From positions 1 through 64,000 of the forward strand of contig JAEUPB010000103.1 in NCBI GenBank assembly GCA_016789955.1: a stretch of 64,000 nt of DNA, given 5' to 3'. Source of the stretch: Rubrivivax sp. Lineage in GTDB: Bacteria; Pseudomonadota; Gammaproteobacteria; Burkholderiales; Burkholderiaceae_C. Shown piece after piece: positions 31,736 through 40,391 of the stretch (its first letter is position 1; every line of letters begins with the position of its first letter). The position numbers and the translations under genes are program-made. A model generated the notes under the pieces. It did no database searches. It saw only the letters and a program-made list of their open reading frames with translations, and had not been told where the DNA came from.

Positions 31736-34700
31736 TCAGCGTGCGGCCTCGATCTGCCGCGATTCGAACAGGTAGTCGCCGCCGGGCTGATGCCCTGCCG
31801 CGGTGGAAGCGCCGTACTGCGGCCGCTGCGGCAGTTCACGCGCGACGGCGAAACGCACGCGTTCGAACACCTGGCCGCCCGGCTGCCACGTCTGCACCTG
31901 GCGCAGCGTGTTCATCAGGTTCCAGGCGAACGGGGAGTGGCCCTGCTTGCCGTCGTCGAACACCGGCTCGTTGCCGCCCGAGGACATCACCACCACCGAC
32001 TTGCGCGTCAGCACGGCCACCGGATCGACCGGCCCCGCGGCAGCCCGCAGCTTCTGCTCGGCCACCAGCGAGCCCGAATAGCAGCTGTCGGAGATCACCG
32101 CCACCTGCGACGCCCCGATGCGGCCGATCAGGCGCGTGATGTCGGTATTCGACAGCCACGTCGACGGGTCCTTCGCATCGGCATCGCCGAGCTGCCAGTA
32201 GCCGAGCTTGGTGGACTCCACCACCTGGCCGTGGCCGGCGTAGTAGATGACCACCGAGTCGTGCGGCTTGAGCTCCAGCGCGAGGCGGTTCAACGCGGCG
32301 ACCACGGAGTTTCGGCTGGCGTTGGGCACGACGTAGGTCTCGTAGCCGAGATCGCCGGCGAAGAGCCGCCCGACCGTGCGCGCGTCCTTCACGGCGTTGG
32401 CCAGCGTCGGGATCGTCGTGTCGCGGTATTCGTCGACGCCGACGAGCAATGCCACCTTGCGCTCGATCTGCGGCAGGGCCGCTGTCACGACGCGCTTGCG
32501 CTCGATCACCTCGGGCAGGGCCGGTGCCGGTCCGGAAGGGGCTCGCGCCGCGGGCGCAGGCGGCTGCGCAGGCGCAGGGGCCGGGCTTGGTGCCGCGGGC
32601 GCCACCGGGGGCGCGGCCGGTGCCGGCGCCACCGATGGCGCGGGCGCAGCAGGAGTCGGCGCGGGCGCCGCGGCAGCGACGCGCATCTGCGCCGTGTACT
32701 GCTGTTTCAGTTCCTCGGTGACCAGACAGGTGCCGGCCTGGGCCTCCTGCAGGCTGGCGCAGGGCCGCAGGTCGGCGAGGGCCGGGTTCTGTTCGAGCTT
32801 GGCAATGGCCTCGGCGAAGATCTCCTGCTTGTAGCGCTCGCGAGCCCCGAGCATGTCCTGCATCTCGCTGCTGGAGCGGCTGGCCACCACGACCGGATCG
32901 AACAGGGAGAACGCGCCGGTGGAGCGGAAGGCGGCACTGCTGGTCGACGAGAAGGTGCCGCCGGACGTGCCCGTCGGCGGCGTGGCTCCACCGGGCGCCG
33001 CGCCCCCGGTGACGGAGCCCGGCGCGCCGACCGCGCCCACGGCACCGCCCGCGGGAGGCATGAGCGGCACGCTGAGATCCGCCACGCCCGCGATCGTCGG
33101 ATTCGTTGCGGGGATCGGGGGCAGGACGGTCTGCACGACGGCGTCGACGCCGAGGGTGGCACCGGAGTCGGCCGCCACCTGCGGCGGGAGTCGCACGATC
33201 GCCAATGCGGTCGCATTGGCCGTCGCCTGCACGAGTCGGTAGTTGCCCGATGCGAGGCCCGACCCGTTGATCGCGTACGCGCCGACTGGCGACCCAGTGA
33301 CGGCCGGTGTCGAGAAGCTCAGCGTACCGCTCGTGGCGGTGGCCAGCGTGTCCCCGCCGACGAGGCCGATGACGGTGCCGCCGACCGCACCGATCGGCTG
33401 GCCGAACAGGCGCTCGATCGGCGTGGCCACGTACTGCAACGTGGCCGGCGTGATGTCCCCGCGCAGTGCGGGCAGCGAGAGCTGGTAGTTGGCGGCGTCG
33501 GCGCCGGTGAGCCCCAGGCCGCCGATCGTGATGGTCTTGGCGGTGCCGACATTGCGGTCGGCATAGGTGCCGGCCGCGCTGCCCGACAGGCTCGCCACGT
33601 CGCCGGCCAGCGGCGTGATCGTGGCCGTGCCGGCGAGCGGCGCCGTCGTCGCTCCGTCATAGACCTTGGAGCCCGCGGAGAGGCCGGTCACGGCCACCGC
33701 GAGCGGCGAGATGGTCGCCGTGAGGCCCGAGACCGGCAGCAACTGGTAGTTGCCTGCGTCGGCTCCGCCCAGGCCCAGCCCCGTCACCGCGACGACCTTG
33801 TTGGCGCCCGCGTTCTTGTCGGCGAATCGGGCCACGGGCGTACCGATGAGCACCAGGGCATCGCCGGCCACGGGTGAGATCGATGCGCTTCCGTCGAGCG
33901 TGGCCGTCGTCGTGGCGTCGTAGACCTTGTCCCGCGCGGAGAGCCCGCCGATGGTCAGCGTGAGCGGCGTGATGTCTGCCGTCAGGCTGGCGATCGACGT
34001 GAGCCGGTAGTTCGCGGCGTCGGCGCCGACGAGCTCGAGGCCGCTGACGGTGACGGCCTTGCCGGTACCGACGTTCTTGTCCGCGAAGCGGCCCGCCACG
34101 GCGCCGGAGATCGAGACCGCATCGCCCGGCAGCCCCGTCACGCCGGCCACGCCGGCCAGCGTCGCGATCGTGGTGCCGTCGTACACGCGGCTGGTCGCGC
34201 GGATGCCGTCCACCGAGAGCACGCGCGGCGTGATGTCGGCGCGCAGATCGGCGTACTGGAGCTGGTAGTTGCCCGCCTCGGGCCCGCTCAGCGACAGGCC
34301 GCTGACCGAGACCGGCTTGCCCGTGCCGACGTTCTTGTCCGCGAACAGCCCGGCCGCGGTGCCGATCAGCGTCAGCCCGGCGCCAGAGACGGGATCGATG
34401 GCCGGCGTGCCGACCAGCGTGGCGGCCGTCGTCGCGTCGTAGATCTTCGGAAGTGCCGACAACCCGGTGACCGGCACCAGCGCGGCCGTGATGTCGGCGA
34501 GAAGCCCGGTGACCGGCAGCAGCGTGTAGTTCCCGGCGTCGACCCCGGCCAACGTCAGTCCCGTCACGGTCACCGGCTTGTCGGAGCCGGCGTTTCGATC
34601 GGCGAAAGTCGACACGGGCGTGCCGGCCACCCTCAGGTCGTCGCGAAGTAGCGGCGTGACGGTCGCACTTCCGGAGAGCGTCGCGGCAGTGGTCCCGTCG

Positions 34701-37700
34701 TAGGCCTTGTCGTTGGCAGTCAGGCCGGTGACCACCACCTCCCGTGGCGTCACGTCGGCGACCAGCGTCGGTGGTGCCACCGGCCGATAGTTGCCGGCAT
34801 CGGCGCCGGCCAGGGCGATGCCGCCCAGCGTGATCGGCTTGGCGGTACCCACGTCCTTGGTGGCGAACGAACCCGTCACACTGCCGGCCAGGCTGACGGA
34901 ATCGCCCGGCAACGGCACGATCGTCGGCGCGCCGGACAAGGTGGCGGTGGTGGTTGCGTCGTAGATCTTGTTCGCGGCGCCGAGCCCTCCGATGGGCAGG
35001 TCCCGAGGCGTGATGTCGGCGGACACCCCTGAGCCCCCGGTGAGCGTGTAGTTCCCCGCGTCGACCCCGGACAGCGACAGCCCGGAGATGGCCACCGGCT
35101 TTTCGTTGCCGACGTTCTTGTTCAGGAACTCGCCGCTGGCGGTGCCGCTGACGGACACCCGATCCCCCGGTACCACCGACACGCCGGCGGTGCCGGACAC
35201 CGTTGCGGCGGTCGTTCCGTCGTAGATCTTGTCGGCCGCCGTGAGTCCTGTGAAGGTGACCGGCCGTCGGGTGATGGTCCCCGTCAACGAGCCCAGTGGC
35301 GTGATGAGGTAGTTGCCCGCATCGGCGCCCGTGAACGCCGCGGACGTGATGCTCACCGGCTTGTCGAAGCCGGCGTTCTTGTCGGCAAACAGGGCTCCCG
35401 CCCCGCTCGCCAGGCGTACGTCGTCCCCGGACACGAGGTCCGAGTAGCGGGGCGTGCCGAGGAGCGCGGCGACGGTGCTGCCGTCGTACTCCTTCGTCGC
35501 GACCGTCAACCCGGTGACGGTCGTGGGCCTGGGCGTGATCGAGGCCTCCAGGGATGCCGTGCTGAAGGTGTAGCCGTAGACGGGCTTCCCCGCCCCGTCG
35601 GTCATGTCGAACGGATCCGGCCTCGTGAAGCGCAGGTCCTTGTCGACACCGACGTTCTTGTCGACGAAGACCAGTCGCGTCAGCGGGCGCAGCGTGCCGG
35701 TGTCTCCACCGACCCCGCTTACCGACAGACCCGTGTAGCTCGCCGCCGTGGTGCCATCGTAGACCTTGTCGGAGACCGAGCCCGACACCGCCGCGCTGAA
35801 GCGCGACGCGAAGACCAGCCCGTTGCCGGTGTCGCTGCGCCAGTCGCCGAACGACGCGTCGTATCGCTTGAAGTCGTAGGGCAGGCCGCCGTCGAAGTAG
35901 CCCTCGCTGAGGAACGTGTCCGCAAAGACGATCCAACGCCCGTTCGGCGTGAACAGCGCCCCGCTGCCGGCAGTGTTGAAGAATTCGAACATGTACGGCG
36001 ACGATCCGCCGGCGATCACGATGGCATCGCCGGTCGCGCCGCTCGTGATGGAGGTCGAGTCGAGGAGGGCGACGCTGTCGCCACGCAGACGGACGGGCCC
36101 TCCCGAGGAGACCGTCGTGTCGGTCAGGGTCAGGTACCGGGACGCATTGAAGGACACGCCCCCGGAGCCCGCGAGAATCTGGACGCCGTCCACGTCGATG
36201 TCCAGGCTCCCGCCGTACAGGCTGAAGGTGATCGCGCCGCCGCCGGAGGTCGTGTCCGCGAGCGGCGAGGAGAATCCCAACAGGCTCAACGCGGATGCGT
36301 CGCAGCCGCAGTTGTCCGCGAACACGTCGATCCGCGCACCACCGGTCGTCCGCAGCAGCGCCGAGCTCGAGAAGCCCGCGTCGAGTTCGACCGCGATCTC
36401 ACCGCTCAGGTTGCGACCCCAGATCTCGAGGAACGATGCAGGCGAGGATCCTGGCGGAAGCACCTCGATCGACCCGCCGAAAACCGTGACGCCGTATTCG
36501 CCACCGCCCTGGCCCTGGATCGAGACGCTGTTCGTGCCGGTGACCGCGGCGAACGTCAGCTCGACGCCATCGCCGTCCGGTGACTCTCCCTGGAGCAGCA
36601 CGTTGCGCCCGTGGATCGAGCCACCGCTGACGACGATGCCGGTGCCGCTTCCGAATCCGATGCCCTTGACTGTGACGTCCCCACTGCCGGCATTCAGCGT
36701 GACGCTGCTCAGGTGCACGCCATCGGGCAGGCTCGCGGATCCTCGCGAGGCTCCGGTGATTGGCGCGCCGGGCTTGGCGCCCGTCGCCGAGGCGTATCCG
36801 CCCAGCGTGATGTCGCCGCCGGCGGTGCTGATCGTGGCGGACGTCAGCGAGATGCCGCCGCTGCCGCCGCGTCCGGCCAGCATCGTGACTGGCATCGGCC
36901 CGCTGCTGCTGATGCTGATGGCGCTGCCGACGATGGATCCATCGGCGACGAGCGTCAGGCTGCCGGGGCTCGAACCGGGGATCGACAGCGTGAGTCCGAC
37001 GCCGGTTCCGAGCGAGATGTCGCCGGCTTCCGATCCCGTGGAACCACCGGTGGACACCGTGACATTCGTTCCGGCCGTGAGGGCCGCGGCAAGCGTCGGA
37101 GCGCCGATGGTGGCGGGTGACCCCGTGGCGGTGAATCCGGCATCCACGTTGCCCGTGGGAGCGCTGTCGGTGATGAGGATGTCGTACGGGTCGAGCAGCC
37201 AACGACCCGGAGAACCCCGTGGTGCGGACAGGTCCATCCGGAGCGGACGGGCGTCGAGCCAGCCGCCCGAGGTCTCGACGAAGCCGCCGTCGCCGCCGAG
37301 CAGACCGCCCCGTGCACTGAACTGGCCGAAGGCGCGCGTCGCGCGGTCGCTCCAGACGACGATGCTGCCGCCAGGGCCGTGGTCCAGCGCATCGGCGGCC
37401 AGCATCGCGGCCGGCGCGATGTAGACCGCACCGGCGTTCGCGTAGCGGGCGTCGCGGCCCTGGATTCCCCCGCCGACGATGAGCGTGCCACCTCCGGTCG
37501 CGCCGGACACGTCGGCGCGGCTGCCTTCGTAGGCGCCGATCTCGCGGCCGAGCAGTTCGATGCTGCCGCCGCTTCCGGCGAGGCCGCGGGCGCTGACGCT
37601 ACCCTCCAGGGTGGTGCGACCCCCGGTGGCATCGATCGTCACTCCGCCGCCGCTCGCGCCATCCGCGCTGGTCCGGCTGCCCGCGGCCAACCGCACGTCG

Positions 37701-38497
37701 CCCTGCGCACGCAGCAGCACGCTGCCGCCCGGGCCCTGCTCGAGGCTGTCGGCGCGCACGATCCCGCTCTGGTTCACGGCCGCGGCATGCACGTCGATGC
37801 GGCCGCCCGGCGCGATGACCTGGCCGAGGTTGGTGGCGATGCCTTCCGGCGAGCGCACGCGCACGGCGAGGTGGGGCACGCCGGTGTCGACGACTTCCAC
37901 CTGCGCGCCCGCAGCCAGCATCACCTGGCCGCCGGGCGCCTCGATCAGCCCGTCGTTGCGCACCGAGCTGCCGATCAGTGCCACCTGGCCACCGAAGGCG
38001 CTGCGCAGCTCGCCACGGTTGGTCACGTCGCCGCGCCTCGCGGGATCGGTCGTGAACATCCAGCGGCCGCCGCGCCAGTCGTCGTCGTTCAGGCGCAGCG
38101 TCGAGGCCACGAGCCCCGCGACGTCGACCCGCGCGTTCTCGCCGAACAGCACGCCGTTCGGATTGAGCAGCCACACGCGGCCATTGCTCGACAGCCGGCC
38201 GAGGATGCTCGACGGATCGTTGCCGACGACCCGGTTGAGCACCTGGCTGGAGGAGCCCGGTTGGTCGAAGCGCACGCTGGCGCTGGCACCGATGTTGAAC
38301 GTGTTCCAGTTCAGGATGGCGCCGGAGGTGTTGGTCACCGTCATGGCGCTGCCCTGCGTCGCTACCTGGGCCTGGCCGCTGATGACCTGCAGGCCGGACG
38401 GAAGCGTCTGCGGGGACGCTGGCAGTGCGAGGGTCAGCAGGCTGGCCGCGGCGAGGGCCGAGGCCAGGGCGCTCGGTCGGACGACGAAGGTCTTCAT
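31736..38497 (-). CDS. TpsA-type exoprotein with YDG repeats and C-terminal caspase-like domain
   Basis: 2253 residues, one uninterrupted frame. A signal peptide (about 1-29, ending LALPASPQ) precedes a filamentous-haemagglutinin-type TPS domain (about 30-280) with NTFNIG and NPNGVLFG. A Gly/Ser-rich beta-helix-like stretch runs to about 880. Nine YDG/MBG repeats (about 905-1690) and one diverged MBG-like module follow. Cys1913 and Cys1924 flank a short loop, then a Pro/Ala linker. The C-terminal peptidase C14 domain (about 2013-2235) has His2089 in YYAGHGQVV and Cys2139 in SDSCYSGSL. TPS proteins cross the outer membrane through a TpsB pore, encoded 19 bases upstream. Substrate and exact location of the caspase domain are unknown. 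Confidence 0.9.
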   Translation of the reverse strand: MKTFVVRPSALASALAAASLLTLALPASPQTLPSGLQVISGQAQVATQGSAMTVTNTSGAILNWNTFNIGASASVRFDQPGSSSQVLNRVVGNDPSSILGRLSSNGRVWLLNPNGVLFGENARVDVAGLVASTLRLNDDDWRGGRWMFTTDPARRGDVTNRGELRSAFGGQVALIGSSVRNDGLIEAPGGQVMLAAGAQVEVVDTGVPHLAVRVRSPEGIATNLGQVIAPGGRIDVHAAAVNQSGIVRADSLEQGPGGSVLLRAQGDVRLAAGSRTSADGASGGGVTIDATGGRTTLEGSVSARGLAGSGGSIELLGREIGAYEGSRADVSGATGGGTLIVGGGIQGRDARYANAGAVYIAPAAMLAADALDHGPGGSIVVWSDRATRAFGQFSARGGLLGGDGGFVETSGGWLDARPLRMDLSAPRGSPGRWLLDPYDILITDSAPTGNVDAGFTATGSPATIGAPTLAAALTAGTNVTVSTGGSTGSEAGDISLGTGVGLTLSIPGSSPGSLTLVADGSIVGSAISISSSGPMPVTMLAGRGGSGGISLTSATISTAGGDITLGGYASATGAKPGAPITGASRGSASLPDGVHLSSVTLNAGSGDVTVKGIGFGSGTGIVVSGGSIHGRNVLLQGESPDGDGVELTFAAVTGTNSVSIQGQGGGEYGVTVFGGSIEVLPPGSSPASFLEIWGRNLSGEIAVELDAGFSSSALLRTTGGARIDVFADNCGCDASALSLLGFSSPLADTTSGGGAITFSLYGGSLDIDVDGVQILAGSGGVSFNASRYLTLTDTTVSSGGPVRLRGDSVALLDSTSITSGATGDAIVIAGGSSPYMFEFFNTAGSGALFTPNGRWIVFADTFLSEGYFDGGLPYDFKRYDASFGDWRSDTGNGLVFASRFSAAVSGSVSDKVYDGTTAASYTGLSVSGVGGDTGTLRPLTRLVFVDKNVGVDKDLRFTRPDPFDMTDGAGKPVYGYTFSTASLEASITPRPTTVTGLTVATKEYDGSTVAALLGTPRYSDLVSGDDVRLASGAGALFADKNAGFDKPVSITSAAFTGADAGNYLITPLGSLTGTITRRPVTFTGLTAADKIYDGTTAATVSGTAGVSVVPGDRVSVSGTASGEFLNKNVGNEKPVAISGLSLSGVDAGNYTLTGGSGVSADITPRDLPIGGLGAANKIYDATTTATLSGAPTIVPLPGDSVSLAGSVTGSFATKDVGTAKPITLGGIALAGADAGNYRPVAPPTLVADVTPREVVVTGLTANDKAYDGTTAATLSGSATVTPLLRDDLRVAGTPVSTFADRNAGSDKPVTVTGLTLAGVDAGNYTLLPVTGLLADITAALVPVTGLSALPKIYDATTAATLVGTPAIDPVSGAGLTLIGTAAGLFADKNVGTGKPVSVSGLSLSGPEAGNYQLQYADLRADITPRVLSVDGIRATSRVYDGTTIATLAGVAGVTGLPGDAVSISGAVAGRFADKNVGTGKAVTVSGLELVGADAANYRLTSIASLTADITPLTLTIGGLSARDKVYDATTTATLDGSASISPVAGDALVLIGTPVARFADKNAGANKVVAVTGLGLGGADAGNYQLLPVSGLTATISPLAVAVTGLSAGSKVYDGATTAPLAGTATITPLAGDVASLSGSAAGTYADRNVGTAKTITIGGLGLTGADAANYQLSLPALRGDITPATLQYVATPIERLFGQPIGAVGGTVIGLVGGDTLATATSGTLSFSTPAVTGSPVGAYAINGSGLASGNYRLVQATANATALAIVRLPPQVAADSGATLGVDAVVQTVLPPIPATNPTIAGVADLSVPLMPPAGGAVGAVGAPGSVTGGAAPGGATPPTGTSGGTFSSTSSAAFRSTGAFSLFDPVVVASRSSSEMQDMLGARERYKQEIFAEAIAKLEQNPALADLRPCASLQEAQAGTCLVTEELKQQYTAQMRVAAAAPAPTPAAPAPSVAPAPAAPPVAPAAPSPAPAPAQPPAPAARAPSGPAPALPEVIERKRVVTAALPQIERKVALLVGVDEYRDTTIPTLANAVKDARTVGRLFAGDLGYETYVVPNASRNSVVAALNRLALELKPHDSVVIYYAGHGQVVESTKLGYWQLGDADAKDPSTWLSNTDITRLIGRIGASQVAVISDSCYSGSLVAEQKLRAAAGPVDPVAVLTRKSVVVMSSGGNEPVFDDGKQGHSPFAWNLMNTLRQVQTWQPGGQVFERVRFAVARELPQRPQYGASTAAGHQPGGDYLFESRQIEAAR
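33437..35784 (-). repeat. Nine tandem YDG/MBG protein repeats
   Basis: Nine copies of an 86-88-residue unit, each with a K-x-YD-[GA]-[TS]-T start, a [AFY]-[DNT]-[KR]-[ND]-[VA]-G centre and a G-[AVP]-[DE]-A-[GA]-NY end followed by ADIT or a variant. The variants (KVYDGTT, KEYDGST, KIYDGTT, KIYDATT, KAYDGTT, RVYDGTT, KVYDATT, KVYDGAT) are well diverged, so it is an old array. Such Ig-like beta repeats form stalks in surface proteins. DNA-level similarity is moderate. Confidence 0.85.
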
Positions 38498-38516
38498 GGG
38501 CGTCTCTCCGGGCAGT

Positions 38517-40151
38517 TCAGTCGAATGTCACGCTGGCGGCGACGTGCAGCTTGGGCTGGCTACGCTCGCTGCGATTGCCGTCCTTCAGCGGCACGGCCAG
38601 GTCGGCGCGCAAGTGCCAGGGCCCACGACCGGAGCGCAGGCCCAGGCCCACCGAGGCCAGCGAGCAGCGAGTGAGGCCGTCGCGGCACTGTGCGTCCTTG
38701 CGGTTGGACACGCGTCCGCCGTCGACGAAGGCGAGCGCGCGCCAGCCACCGCCGAGCATCGCCCGGGGGGATCCGAACTCCGGACCCCAGACCTCGAACG
38801 TCGCGGCCACGGCGTTGTCGCCCACCACCTCGCGTTCGTCGTAGCCTCGGACCACACCGTTGCCCGCCAGGCCGAACTGCTCACCAGGGACCAACGCGTC
38901 GGCGGTGAATTGTCCGAGCGCGCGCAGCTGCCAGCGCCAGTCGGCGCCGAGGGCCGGCAGCGGGCGCAGCATCTGGGCATCCCATCGCAGCGTCGTGTAG
39001 GCCGGCTGGGCGCCTGCACGCACCGCCTCGAAGTTCGCGGCGTCGGCATGGCGCCCGCCGCGATCGAGGTTGCGGGACAGGGCGAGTCGCACGGACTGGG
39101 CGGCATCGCCGCCGCGCTGGAGTGCGTATTCGATCGTCAGCGGCGTGACGGCGACGCTCTCCCCTGCAGCGCCGCAGGCGCCTTCGGGCAGGCCTGCGAT
39201 GGTGCAGTTGTTCAGGTAAGCACGGTGGTCGATGCCGACCGTGACGTGCTGTTCGAGTTCGCCGATGCGGGGGAGCAGCCGCGTCACCCGCATGCCCAGC
39301 ACATTGCCGCGGCCGACGAACTGCAGAGCCCCGGCGGCCGTGGCCGTGGACCCTCCGTCGACGTTCGAGTACGCCGCGTACGCGTCCCAGCGCAAGGCCC
39401 ACGTGGGCACGGGTGCGCTGTAGGCGACACTGGCGATGCGCACCGCGCTGGGCTTCTCGACCGAGGTCTGGGCCTGCAGCGACAGCTGGTGCGAGCGGCC
39501 CCAGAGGTCGGCGTGGCGCCAGCCGATGCCGGCGCGCCAGTGGCCGGTCTGCGAGTTGCCGGTGTTGTCGGCGCTGAGCGTCCAGGCCATCGGCGGCCGC
39601 TCGGTGACGCTGACGCGCGCGTCGACCTCGCCAGTGGAGGCGCCGGGTTCGAGCACCACGGCCATCTGACGAGCCGGGTTCTGGTTGGCGAGCTGCACCT
39701 GCGCATCGAGCGCGCGCAGGTTCGGCGTGCGCCCGGCGTCGAGCTCCGGCAGGTCGTCACGCAGGCTGCGGGGTGTCGTGCGCTGGCCGCCGACGACCAC
39801 GATCTCGCGGATGCGGCCTTCCACCACCCGCAGTGCGACCCGACCCGCGGTGAGGTCCTGTGCCGGCAGGTAGACGATCACGGCGCCGTAGCCGGCATCG
39901 CGGTACAGCCCCTGCACGGCCTGTGCGGCCTGCTGCAGTTCGGTCAGCGTGCGTCGCCCGGTGTGGGCGGCCACCGCGGCGTCGATCGTCGCTTGCGGAA
40001 GCAGCGTGTTGCCGGAGACGTCGAACTGTTTCACGTCGACGGCGCCCGGCGCCGAAGCCGCGCGTGGCGCTGCGGAGGTCTGTGCCCAGGAACTGTGGCA
40101 CCACAGGCTGCACAGCAGCGCCGCGGCACCGGCGATCGGCCTACTTACCAT
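38517..40151 (-). CDS. TpsB/ShlB-FhaC-type outer-membrane transporter
   Basis: 544 residues. Signal peptide about 1-24 (ending SSWAQ). A first POTRA (about 38-115, VDVKQFDVSGNTLLPQATID to LRVVEGRI) and a second (about 116-190) are followed by a 16-strand Omp85-type barrel. The barrel shows the lid-lock motif VRGYDERE near residue 435 and a terminal strand ending VAASVTFD. It is the dedicated translocator of the exoprotein encoded directly downstream. ATG 40149-40151 was chosen, with GGAGG ten bases before it. It is the first gene of the minus-strand operon and is divergent from the T6SS locus. Confidence 0.93.
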   Translation of the reverse strand: MVSRPIAGAAALLCSLWCHSSWAQTSAAPRAASAPGAVDVKQFDVSGNTLLPQATIDAAVAAHTGRRTLTELQQAAQAVQGLYRDAGYGAVIVYLPAQDLTAGRVALRVVEGRIREIVVVGGQRTTPRSLRDDLPELDAGRTPNLRALDAQVQLANQNPARQMAVVLEPGASTGEVDARVSVTERPPMAWTLSADNTGNSQTGHWRAGIGWRHADLWGRSHQLSLQAQTSVEKPSAVRIASVAYSAPVPTWALRWDAYAAYSNVDGGSTATAAGALQFVGRGNVLGMRVTRLLPRIGELEQHVTVGIDHRAYLNNCTIAGLPEGACGAAGESVAVTPLTIEYALQRGGDAAQSVRLALSRNLDRGGRHADAANFEAVRAGAQPAYTTLRWDAQMLRPLPALGADWRWQLRALGQFTADALVPGEQFGLAGNGVVRGYDEREVVGDNAVAATFEVWGPEFGSPRAMLGGGWRALAFVDGGRVSNRKDAQCRDGLTRCSLASVGLGLRSGRGPWHLRADLAVPLKDGNRSERSQPKLHVAASVTFD

Positions 40152-40260
40152 CGAAGTGCAGCCTCCATGCCCCATCGGGGGGCGGGGCCGGATGCTATAG
40201 GCGCGACACCGCTGCCGCCATCCCTTGCAGCAGCGAAGAGACAGGTCCGATCGCGTGAAT

Positions 40261-40281
40261 CTGCACGCACGGGTCGTGCAG
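40261..40281. promoter_or_regulatory. Palindrome in the tpsB-tssA divergent region
   Basis: CTGCACG (40261-40267) and CGTGCAG (40275-40281) form a perfect 7-bp inverted repeat with a 7-base spacer, the size of a dimeric regulator's operator. It sits in the middle of the 240-base region between the divergent tpsB and tssA genes, 30 bases upstream of a TACATT -10-like element (40314-40319) facing tssA. No other clear signals are seen in this gap. Confidence 0.4.
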
Positions 40282-40391
40282 TTCGCCACGATGGCAAACC
40301 GCGGTGCCGGTGTTACATTGCCCCGCCACGTCGATGCCCCGCGACCGACACGAGTCCAAGGGGCAGTCGCCGTCACTCCAGAGCCTTGCCG

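Noticed and set aside
33437..35784. Recombinogenic DNA repeat or CRISPR
   Set aside because: The units are protein repeats with diverged DNA inside one continuous frame.
40292..40307. Sigma-54 promoter TGGCA...TGC before tssA
   Set aside because: The distance between the GG and GC elements is one base too long for sigma-54, and the -12 element is weak.
37560..40391. Large N-terminal extension of the tssA frame
   Set aside because: The upstream part is antisense to the TPS genes and TssA similarity begins at the ATG at 40392.
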